From Methanobacteriota archaeon (GTDB lineage Archaea; Altiarchaeota; Altiarchaeia; IMC4; QMZM01), in contig JAKFXM010000206.1 of the NCBI GenBank assembly GCA_021731385.1, positions 1-5,957 of the forward strand: 5,957 bases of DNA. Direction: 5' to 3'. The notes beneath the pieces were generated by a model. It did no database searches and had not been told where the DNA came from. It saw only the letters and a program-made list of their open reading frames with translations. This document shows, piece after piece, positions 1 to 5,571 of the stretch (the first letter of the stretch is position 1; each line of letters starts with the position of its first letter). Both the position numbers and the translations under genes were made by a program.

Positions 1-19
1 GCTGATGGCAAAATTTTTG

Positions 20-107
20 TGCCCGAAAAATTTGCATTGCAAATTTTTGGGCCCAATTAGCCTAAAGGCTAATTCGGGCCCAATCAGCCTTAAAGGCTGA
101 TTCGGGC
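20..107. repeat. Array of three hairpins with GCCC/GGGC basal stems
   Basis: Three palindromes stand head to tail. The first has arms AAAAATTTGCA (26-36) and TGCAAATTTTT (38-48) around one T. The second has arms AATTAGCC (55-62) and GGCTAATT (67-74). The third has arms AATCAGCCTT (82-91) and AAGGCTGATT (93-102) around one A. Each is bracketed by GCCC or GCCCG on the left and GGGC or CGGGC on the right, so neighbours share a GGGCCC connector. No reading frame of note runs through it. The same GCCC/GGGC bracket returns at 5909-5957. Structure is seen directly; function is unknown. Candidates are a dispersed palindromic repeat family, a transcript end, or structured RNA. Confidence 0.85.
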
Positions 108-233
108 AAGCAAATATACTTTATAATACAACGAGAAATATTCTATGATACTAATGTACCCGTTCTCGCAATAATTTAATCTTGCATTGAATTTCTTTAT
201 ATCTCCATATATCCAATAAATCCTTTATCTGTC
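108..233. other. AT-rich spacer upstream of the pheT relic
   Basis: No convincing gene is visible. A weak inverted repeat, CGAGAA (132-137) with TTCTCG (163-168), encloses 25 nt. A TATA-like stretch TTTATATC at 196-203 could be a promoter for a gene starting at 234. Alternatively, the frame of the pheT relic stays open back to 180, and its residues (YISIYP around 198-215) loosely resemble the strand that precedes the B5 domain in archaeal PheT. I cannot decide between promoter and decayed coding sequence. Confidence 0.4.
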
Positions 234-335
234 ATGAAAACCCCAAGCCTCGAGCCAAGGACAATGAATCTTGACCCGGATTACGCAAACAAACTCCTCG
301 GAATGAATTTCAGCAAAAGAGACAGGGATATATAA
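234..335 (+). pseudogene. Relic of the pheT C-half start (PheRS beta, B5 domain)
   Basis: A 33-codon frame beginning MKTPSLEPRT repeats the start of the pheT piece at 1761. Over the first 27 codons, 76 of 81 bases and 25 of 27 residues match. Three of the five base changes are synonymous (Lys AAA/AAG, Leu CTC/CTT, Gly GGA/GGT); the others give Ser/Asn and Leu/Ile. Resemblance continues weakly for three codons (KRD against RND), then the frame runs into ATATAA and stops. This looks like the edge of a second, diverged pheT copy cut off where the promoter of the ATPase gene begins. It is far too short to fold as a B5 domain, so it is almost certainly non-functional as protein. Confidence 0.85.
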
Positions 336-357
336 AGCAAAAGTACAACATAAATAC
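327..357 (+). promoter_or_regulatory. Probable promoter of the ATPase-pheT-arf1 unit
   Basis: A TATA-like box (GATATATAAAG, 327-337) is followed by AAAAGTACAACATAAATAC (339-357). The latter matches 3900-3918 upstream of the membrane-protein gene at 17 of 19 positions, also just below a TATA-like stretch. In the 3923 gene this places the start codon about 25 nt below the box (leaderless). Here the start codon lies about 50 nt below, leaving a short leader. A second TATA candidate, CTATAAAG at 357-364, is 24-31 nt before the ATG and would make a leaderless start instead. Archaeal TATA spacing is established knowledge; the assignment is inference. Confidence 0.55.
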
Positions 358-383
358 TATAAAGTATCATACTCTAAAGTATG
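354..383. promoter_or_regulatory. Two adjacent small palindromes before the ATPase start
   Basis: ATACT-ATAA-AGTAT (354-367) is directly followed by CATACT-CTAA-AGTATG (368-383), ending 4 nt before the start codon at 388. Both have the form ATACT-NTAA-AGTAT, so a dimeric protein could bind them side by side over the promoter or start region. The 10-mer TATAAAGTAT of the first unit recurs in the palindrome at 5809-5837. They could be an operator, perhaps autoregulatory, or weak hairpins in the leader. The arms are AT-rich and only 5-6 bp, so chance is not excluded. Confidence 0.45.
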
Positions 384-387
384 TAAA

Positions 388-1764
388 ATGTTTATTGATA
401 GAAACACGGAGTTGGGGGCATTGAATGCGAGGTATAAATCCAATAAAGCAGAGTTTGTAGTAATCTATGGCAGAAGGAGAACCGGCAAGACGGAACTCAT
501 CAAAAAATTTTTCAAAAACAAAAAACATTTCTACTTTCTCGGGGACTTGCAGAGGGAAGAACAACTGCTAAGTATGTTTTCAGAGGTTGTTGCTAATGTA
601 ACTAAAAAGGAATATATGCGCTTTGGGAATTGGGATGACTTGTTCAAATTTCTGAAAGATTTCTCAAAAGAAAGGGTTATTGTGGTTTTTGACGAGGTCG
701 GTTATATAAACAGGGCAAATAAGGCATTTTATTCGATTCTTCAGAGATTCTGGGATGAATATCTCCAATATACTAAAATCTTTCTGATCCTTTGTGGATC
801 TTCCATAAGTATGATGGAGTGGGGAGTTCTTGGCTATAAATCACCACTATATGGCAGAAGAACAGGGCAGATGGAACTAAATCCACTAGGTTATAAGGAC
901 AGTAGATTGTTCTTTCCAAAATCAGATGAAAAAAACAGGGTAGAGTTTTACTCTGTAACCGGTGGTATACCTGCATATCTAAAAGAATTTGATGAAAATT
1001 ATAGTGTCTTTGAGAACATTCAAAAAAAGATACTAAATCTTGATAGCCCTCTTTATAAGGAACCAAGATTTATCCTTTTAGAAGAATTAAGGGACCCCAC
1101 AACATATTTCTCAATCCTTATAGCCATATCCCAGGGTGCCAGAAAATTTAACGAAATTTCACAAAAAAGTTATGTTGAGCAAAACAAATTATCAAAATAT
1201 CTATCTGTTTTGTTAAATCTGAGATTAATAGAAAGGGTTTTGCCAATAACAGAAAAAAAGGAATTAAGAAGAAATGCAATTTATAGGATAAAAGACAATC
1301 TATTCAACTTTTGGTTTAGATATATCCATCCCCATGAGTCCCTGATCGAAGGCGGTAATGTTGAGATAGTAATAAATAATATCAAGAAGGATTTCAATTC
1401 ATTTGTCTCATTCACATTTGAAGATATCTGCAAAGAGTTATTGATGGAATTAAACAAACAGGGTAAACTGCCATTTAAATTCACAAAGATAGGTTCATGG
1501 TGGCACAAAGACCAAGAGATTGATATTGTAGCCTTAAATGAAGAAACAAAAGAAATTCTTTTTTGTGAGTGCAAGTGGCAGGAAAAAAGGACAGGAATAA
1601 ATATACTTGAAGGATTACGGGAAAAATCTAAACTGGTAGAATGGAATAACAGGAACAGGCGAGAGTATTTTGCATTATTCGGCAAGTCCGGATTTAATGA
1701 AAACCTACATAATAACGATGTATTATTGTTCGATCTGAAGGATATAAATAAAAATCTCCAATGA
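388..1764 (+). CDS. Arch_ATPase family protein with C-terminal DUF234 domain
   Basis: This 458-residue protein has the layout of the archaeal ATPases of the COG1672 type. It opens with MFIDRNTEL, the usual family start. Walker A is GRRRTGKT (28-35), Walker B is VIVVFDEV (97-104), a sensor-like LILCGSS lies at 133-139 and LYGRRTG at 154-160. A winged-helix-like region follows at about 235-290. The C-terminal DUF234 region carries EID (377-379) and ECK (394-396), the spacing of a PD-(D/E)xK nuclease-like fold with Asp379, Glu394 and Lys396. The family is expanded in many archaea and its cellular role is unsettled; mobile-element or defence roles are often suspected. Its last codon shares ATGA with the pheT start, implying coupled translation. 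Its base composition looks more AT-rich than the two genes that follow. The start at 388 fits the family and the promoter. Confidence 0.92.
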   Translation: MFIDRNTELGALNARYKSNKAEFVVIYGRRRTGKTELIKKFFKNKKHFYFLGDLQREEQLLSMFSEVVANVTKKEYMRFGNWDDLFKFLKDFSKERVIVVFDEVGYINRANKAFYSILQRFWDEYLQYTKIFLILCGSSISMMEWGVLGYKSPLYGRRTGQMELNPLGYKDSRLFFPKSDEKNRVEFYSVTGGIPAYLKEFDENYSVFENIQKKILNLDSPLYKEPRFILLEELRDPTTYFSILIAISQGARKFNEISQKSYVEQNKLSKYLSVLLNLRLIERVLPITEKKELRRNAIYRIKDNLFNFWFRYIHPHESLIEGGNVEIVINNIKKDFNSFVSFTFEDICKELLMELNKQGKLPFKFTKIGSWWHKDQEIDIVALNEETKEILFCECKWQEKRTGINILEGLREKSKLVEWNNRNRREYFALFGKSGFNENLHNNDVLLFDLKDINKNLQ

Positions 1765-2609
1765 AAACCCCAAACCTCGAGCCAAGGACAATGAATCTTG
1801 ACCCGGATTACGCAAACAAGATCCTTGGTATGAATTTCAGCAGGAATGATGTAAAAAATCTCCTGGAAAGGATGCGCTATGGGGTGAGGTTAAAAAAAGG
1901 AGAAATTCAGGTCCTGATTCCAGCCTATAGGACAGATATCCTGCATCAGATAGACCTTGTTGAGGACATAGCAATTGCATACGGTTATGGAAATTTCATA
2001 CCAGAATTACCCAAGATAGCTACAACTGGCAAAAAAGACAGTTTTGAGAAATTTTCAGGAAATATCCGGGAATTAATGCCCGGATTTGGATTTAATGAAA
2101 TTATGACACTCATAATGACAAACAAGAATGACCTTTTTATTAGAATGAACATGCCTGAAGAATCGGTAGCAGAGACAGAAAATCCTGTTTCAGAGGAGCA
2201 TACAGTTGCAAGAAACTGGCTTCTGCCTTCTCTCATGGCCTTTCTTGAAAAAAACAGGGGTAGGGGTTATCCGCAGAAGATATTTGAGATTGGCGACTGC
2301 ATACTCTCCGATGGAAATAACATAAGGAAATTTTCAGGTGTTATAGCGCATTCAAAGACGAATTTCTCTGAGATAAAGGCAGTTGTTGCAGGAATTTTTG
2401 AGGATCTGAAACTAAATCCAGGGATTGAGAAATACGACCATAAAAGCTTCATAAATGGCAGATGCGCAGCAACAGAATGTGGATTCTTCGGGGAGTTAAA
2501 TCCGCAGGTTCTTGAGAATTTCGGCATTGAGGTCCCTGTTACGGCATTTGAGTTTGATATGGGTCTTATCTATAAAAATCATGGAATCAAGGGAAAAATA
2601 TCAACTTAA
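1761..2609 (+). CDS. pheT: Phenylalanyl-tRNA synthetase beta chain, C-terminal half only
   Basis: The 282 residues match the second half of archaeal PheT: a B5 domain at about 10-78 with the hallmark IPAYRTDI...DLVEDIAIAYGY (53-76), then the catalytic-like core with NPVSEEHTVARNWLLPSLM (141-159) and FEIGDC (175-180). It ends near FEFD (263-266), as archaeal chains do, without a bacterial FDX-ACB domain. Full archaeal PheT is about 550 residues. The N-terminal part, including the B3/B4 editing domain, is absent and is not found upstream in this window. PheT pairs with PheS to charge tRNA-Phe; in the dimer the beta core is structural and alpha holds the active site. Either PheT is split into two genes here, or this is a truncated copy. 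No stop or frameshift interrupts it, and it overlaps genes on both sides (ATGA at its start, 29 nt with arf1), which argues for expression. Confidence 0.9.
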   Translation: MKTPNLEPRTMNLDPDYANKILGMNFSRNDVKNLLERMRYGVRLKKGEIQVLIPAYRTDILHQIDLVEDIAIAYGYGNFIPELPKIATTGKKDSFEKFSGNIRELMPGFGFNEIMTLIMTNKNDLFIRMNMPEESVAETENPVSEEHTVARNWLLPSLMAFLEKNRGRGYPQKIFEIGDCILSDGNNIRKFSGVIAHSKTNFSEIKAVVAGIFEDLKLNPGIEKYDHKSFINGRCAATECGFFGELNPQVLENFGIEVPVTAFEFDMGLIYKNHGIKGKIST

Positions 2610-3669
2610 GAAGATAATAAATGAATTGAAGGGTGTTCAGGGAAGGCATACTGAGCTGATATCCGTTTATATTCCCAAGGGATTTGACATAAACAATATT
2701 ATTGGCCAGATCAGCAATGAGCAGGGAACAGCCTCAAATATAAAATCAAAGACAACGAGGAAGAATGTTGTTGATGCGCTTGAAAAGGTTTTGCAGCATC
2801 TAAGGCTTTTTAAACAAACTCCAGCAAACGGGTTTGCAGTATTCTGCGGCAATATTTCAGAGAGGGAGGGTATCCAGGACCTGAAATTATGGTCCATAGA
2901 GCCTTCTGAACCCGTAAGTGTCAGAATCTACAGGTGCGACCAGAATTTTGTTACAGGGCCCCTTGAAGACATAATTACAGTCAAGGATGTATATGCACTT
3001 ATCGCTATAGACAATAAAGAGGCTACGGTTGCAACGCTAAGGGGTGACAGATACAATATAATAAAAACCCATACCTCCGGCTATCATGGAAAGCACCGTG
3101 CGGGGGGACAGTCACAGAGAAGGTTTGAGAGAATTATCAGGGAGCAATCCCATGAATTCAAGGTCAGGGTTGGAGAATCCGCAAATACGGAATTTCTTCC
3201 TGAGATAAAAAATCTCAGGGGTATGATAATAGGCGGCCCTGCAGGCACAAAGGACGACTTTGTTGAAGGAGATTATCTAAATCATGAATTAAAGAAAAAG
3301 ATTATCGCGGTTCAGGACATAACCTATACTGATGAGTCAGGAATCCGGGAACTAATAGACAAATCACAGGACATTCTTGCAGATGTGCAGATGGTCAGGC
3401 AGAAAACCCTAATGCAGAGATTTATGCGGGGATTAGTCTCCAATGGAAATGTTGCATATGGCGATGATGTTCAAAGGGCACTGGACATGGGTGCAGTTAA
3501 TACCCTCCTTTTATCTGAGAAATTGGGCGGGGATGTGGTTGATAAACTCTACGAGGCTGCTAAAATGACAGATGCAAGTGTAGAGGTTGTTCCAGCAGAC
3601 TTTGAAGAGGGATTCCAGTTATGGAACACATTTGGAGGAAAGGCTGCATTATTGAGATTTCGTATTTAA
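2581..3669 (+). CDS. prf1: Archaeal peptide chain release factor aRF1
   Basis: aRF1 recognises all three stop codons in the ribosomal A site and triggers peptide release. From the ATG at 2581 the protein has 362 residues. Domain 1 carries GTASNIKS (49-56) and YRCDQNF (117-123), the stop-codon reading motifs. Domain 2 carries HGKHRAGGQSQRR (169-181) with the catalytic GGQ at 175-177. Domain 3 ends FGGKAALLRFRI. I chose 2581 because MESREKYQLKKIINELK matches the usual family start; the frame is open to 2512 but that part lies inside pheT and resembles nothing. Archaeal aRF1 is usually about 410-420 residues. The shortfall sits between LLLSEKLG (309-316) and DVVDKLYEAA (318-327), where relatives carry the minidomain, often with CxxC zinc pairs. 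No Shine-Dalgarno is seen; translation probably couples to pheT. Confidence 0.97.
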   Translation: MESREKYQLKKIINELKGVQGRHTELISVYIPKGFDINNIIGQISNEQGTASNIKSKTTRKNVVDALEKVLQHLRLFKQTPANGFAVFCGNISEREGIQDLKLWSIEPSEPVSVRIYRCDQNFVTGPLEDIITVKDVYALIAIDNKEATVATLRGDRYNIIKTHTSGYHGKHRAGGQSQRRFERIIREQSHEFKVRVGESANTEFLPEIKNLRGMIIGGPAGTKDDFVEGDYLNHELKKKIIAVQDITYTDESGIRELIDKSQDILADVQMVRQKTLMQRFMRGLVSNGNVAYGDDVQRALDMGAVNTLLLSEKLGGDVVDKLYEAAKMTDASVEVVPADFEEGFQLWNTFGGKAALLRFRI

Positions 3670-3672
3670 GAA

Positions 3673-3756
3673 TTCAATCAGAATTTGCGAACAAGTGAGC
3701 GAATTCCTTTTCTTTTTGATCAACCTTTTTCTTTGCTAAAGAAAAAGGTTGAAGGG
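3673..3756. repeat. Palindromic element, short form, after arf1
   Basis: It starts with TTCAATCAGAATTTGCGA (3673-3690), identical to 5572-5589. An outer stem pairs GAATTTGC (3681-3688) with GCGAATTC (3699-3706), one pair being a G-U wobble. A pyrimidine run CCTTTTCTTTT follows (3706-3716), then a 15-bp hairpin with arms 3720-3734 and 3738-3752 around GCT. The right end, AAAGAAAAAGGTTGAAGGG (3738-3756), resembles AAAGAAAAGGCTGAAAGG at 5736-5753. The copy at 5572-5754 is the same element with about 97 nt of further hairpins inside the outer stem. It starts three bases after the arf1 stop and ends where the arf1-tail relic begins. Confidence 0.8.
3706..3752 (+). terminator. Probable transcription end of the ATPase-pheT-arf1 unit
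   Basis: T-rich tracts (CCTTTTCTTTTT at 3706-3717 and TTTTTCTTT at 3726-3734) lie 37-65 nt below the arf1 stop, the second forming one arm of a perfect 15-bp hairpin. Archaeal RNA polymerase commonly stops on oligo-T tracts. The site is part of a repeated element, so it may serve as a portable terminator. Confidence 0.45.
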
Positions 3757-3782
3757 TAGCATTATTGAGATTCAGGATATAA
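3756..3782 (+). pseudogene. Relic of the arf1 C-terminal codons
   Basis: Read in frame, 3756-3782 gives VALLRFRI and a TAA stop, against AALLRFRI and TAA at the end of the intact arf1. From GCA to the stop (24 nt), 20 bases match and all differences are synonymous: Phe TTC for TTT, Arg AGG for CGT, Ile ATA for ATT. Fourteen bases (GCATTATTGAGATT) are identical in a row. ALLRFRI-like ends are typical of aRF1. This is therefore best read as the tail of a second, diverged arf1, with everything before it replaced by the palindromic element. It is short, so chance is possible but unlikely given its position and reading frame. Confidence 0.75.
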
Positions 3783-3890
3783 GCTCTGATTTATTTATAA
3801 GGAATCATATTTGTAAAATAACGAGTTTGAAAATTCAAATTTCTTGTTGTATCATAAAATATCCTAAATCCTAAAGAATTTTCAGGTGCC

Positions 3891-3918
3891 CATTATAATA
3901 AAAGTATAACATATATAC
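3891..3918 (+). promoter_or_regulatory. Promoter of the membrane-protein gene
   Basis: A TATA-like stretch (ATTATAATAAAAG, 3892-3904) is centred about 25 nt before the start codon at 3923, the spacing of an archaeal leaderless transcript. It runs into AAAAGTATAACATATATAC (3900-3918), which differs at two positions from 339-357 before the ATPase gene. The preceding 3783-3890 is AT-rich spacer with a 7-nt tandem repeat (ATCCTAA, 3861-3874) and no gene that I can support. Confidence 0.6.
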
Positions 3919-3922
3919 GAAA

Positions 3923-5530
3923 ATGATGCCCACAAAAAAAATAATATTTGCCATTCTCCTGGTTTTTGTAATTCCGAATGCTATATCCGCAGATAATATG
4001 AATTTGCAAGGCAAATTCATAGCTCCGACACCTTTGGTGTCGGATAATTCATGCACCCTGGGCATTAAGGATGAGGGTAAAGGCATGCACATTGTTGTTG
4101 AAACCTGCAGGAACATAGGGACATTCTCCATTGGCGGGCTCTACAACGGGGAATGGGAGAAACTGACATATTTCTATCCCTCTCCATGGCAGGGCACATT
4201 CATCTCTGTAAAGGTTAATAACACCGTCTATTCAAATTCCCTAAATCCAGACGAAAAAATCCAGATGGATCCATACATCAGTGAATATCCGTCTGTATCC
4301 GGAAATAAAATTTCGACAAAATGGATGCTGCCTGAGAAAATTCTTGTGGAACAGATCCTCGAAATTACTGAAAATTCTGTTCTGATTCATGTAAAAACAA
4401 CAAACGAAAATCCGGGTGTTGTTAATGTTGGAGTCAGGTTTCATATTGACACAATGCTCGGTGACAACGATGGGGCGCCGATTTACATACCCGGAGACGG
4501 GTTGAAAACAATGGAAACAGGGTATTCGGGTTCCTCATTGAATTTCAAGTATTGGAAGGCATACAACAGGCAGGACGATCCAACAATAATTGCAACAGGA
4601 ATTTTAGATGGAAAACGAACATATCCTGATGAGATAATCATTGCAAACTGGAAGAAGAGCATGCACTCGTCATGGGATTACGAAATTAATCCTGATGTTT
4701 TAATTACCGGTGACAGCGCAGTTATTCTCTACTATGACGAAAAGCCATTACTCCCAACTTCTGTGATGGAAATAACAACAGTTTATGGAATTGGAAGCCC
4801 CATACTCCCGGCATTAATATCCTTTGGCATAGCGGACATAGTTACTGATAAAATAACAGGGCTTTATTGTCCCGGTGAAGTGGCGGAATTTGGGGTCGAT
4901 ATTGCAAATACCGGGAAAAGTCCGGATAGTGGACTGGTCAGGATTAGAATTGAGGACAGCAGGAATCTTGTTATATACAGCAACAAGAAAGAGACCGGGA
5001 TTATAAATCCTGATTCAGTTAGCAGTATAAAATTTCGGTGGGCAATTCCGGAAAATCTTTCCGGATCTTTTATTGTTGATGCGCAATTATTCAAGGATAC
5101 ACCGATTGATGAAAAAATTCTTGTAGTGACTGCAGATCCTTCGCAATGCATTTCAGAGAAAAAGGATATAAACCTGATTTTTTTGGGAATCCTTGCAGTG
5201 CTTATTGGATTGATCCTCGCAATGCTGTTGTACTCACAGATGGGCGGCGTTGAGATAAAAAAGACCATAGAGGGTAATACGGTGAAGGTTACCGTTTTAA
5301 ACAAGGGCAAAAAGGAAATCAGTAGTTGCATTATTGAAGACAAAATTCCCGGGAGTGCAGAAATTCATGTCAGAACAATGGATGTTAAACGCATCGGAGA
5401 TAAACTTACCATGGAAATCGGGAGATTAAAACATGGAGAATCTGCAACACTGGAATACACCATTAAGGGCGTGAATGTTCTCCCAAGGGCAAAGGTCGGA
5501 TGGGCCGGTGGAGAAAAAGCATCAAATTAA
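3923..5530 (+). CDS. Secreted, membrane-anchored beta-rich protein of unknown function
   Basis: I do not recognise a named family. The 535 residues begin with a signal peptide: KK at 5-6, hydrophobic core 7-21, likely cleavage after ISA (21-23). A large beta-rich outer domain follows (about 43-290), with many aromatic residues and the stretch VGVRFHIDTMLGDNDGAPIY (169-188). A CARDB-like sandwich is likely at 302-402 (CPGEVAEFGVDIANTG, 316-331). One membrane helix lies at about 416-437. A DUF11-like sandwich occupies 443-520. With a cleaved signal the C-terminal domain would face the cytoplasm, which is unusual for such folds. Residues 26-42 are encoded by an inserted palindromic element and its duplicated target codon, so they form the mature N-terminus. 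Two ATGs stand in tandem (3923, 3926); either could start. A surface or cell-envelope role is inference. Confidence 0.88.
   Translation: MMPTKKIIFAILLVFVIPNAISADNMNLQGKFIAPTPLVSDNSCTLGIKDEGKGMHIVVETCRNIGTFSIGGLYNGEWEKLTYFYPSPWQGTFISVKVNNTVYSNSLNPDEKIQMDPYISEYPSVSGNKISTKWMLPEKILVEQILEITENSVLIHVKTTNENPGVVNVGVRFHIDTMLGDNDGAPIYIPGDGLKTMETGYSGSSLNFKYWKAYNRQDDPTIIATGILDGKRTYPDEIIIANWKKSMHSSWDYEINPDVLITGDSAVILYYDEKPLLPTSVMEITTVYGIGSPILPALISFGIADIVTDKITGLYCPGEVAEFGVDIANTGKSPDSGLVRIRIEDSRNLVIYSNKKETGIINPDSVSSIKFRWAIPENLSGSFIVDAQLFKDTPIDEKILVVTADPSQCISEKKDINLIFLGILAVLIGLILAMLLYSQMGGVEIKKTIEGNTVKVTVLNKGKKEISSCIIEDKIPGSAEIHVRTMDVKRIGDKLTMEIGRLKHGESATLEYTIKGVNVLPRAKVGWAGGEKASN
3998..4045. repeat. 48-bp double-hairpin element inserted in a coding sequence
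   Basis: The first hairpin has arms ATGAATTTGC (3998-4007) and GCAAATTCAT (4011-4020) around AAG. The second has arms TCCGACACC (4024-4032) and GGTGTCGGA (4036-4044) around TTT. The 48 bp match 5837-5884 at 47 positions; the only change, G4010 for A, is in a loop. AAT stands on each side (3995-3997 and 4046-4048). The element reads MNLQGKFIAPTPLVSD. Removing 51 bp restores an unbroken ISADNSCTLG junction. Four of its six frames are free of stops and its length is a multiple of three. Confidence 0.9.
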
Positions 5531-5571
5531 ATTGTGTAGCAAATTTATTCATTAAATTTCATGTAATCCCC

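Noticed and set aside
20..107. CRISPR array
   Set aside because: Units are about 29 nt, consist of the palindromes themselves, have no constant repeat longer than the GGGCCC connector, and no cas genes are nearby.
1281..1685. 134-codon open frame on the minus strand
   Set aside because: It is antisense to the DUF234 region of the ATPase, whose motifs are clear, and its own translation is low in recognisable structure.
388..1764. ATPase gene as an insertion sequence with terminal inverted repeats
   Set aside because: No transposase, no terminal inverted repeats at the gene edges, and the flanking repeat is a diverged piece of pheT rather than a target duplication.
2512..2580. Upstream extension of the arf1 frame with an earlier ATG
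   Set aside because: It lies within the conserved pheT C-terminus, does not resemble aRF1, and the normal aRF1 start falls at 2581.
3826..3839. Inverted repeat TTTGAA/TTCAAA
   Set aside because: Six-base AT-rich arms are expected by chance in this composition and nothing else supports the site.
4864..5343. 159-codon open frame on the minus strand
   Set aside because: It is opposite the coding frame of the membrane protein, which has a coherent domain order and membrane helix; the reverse frame shows no recognisable domain or start signals.
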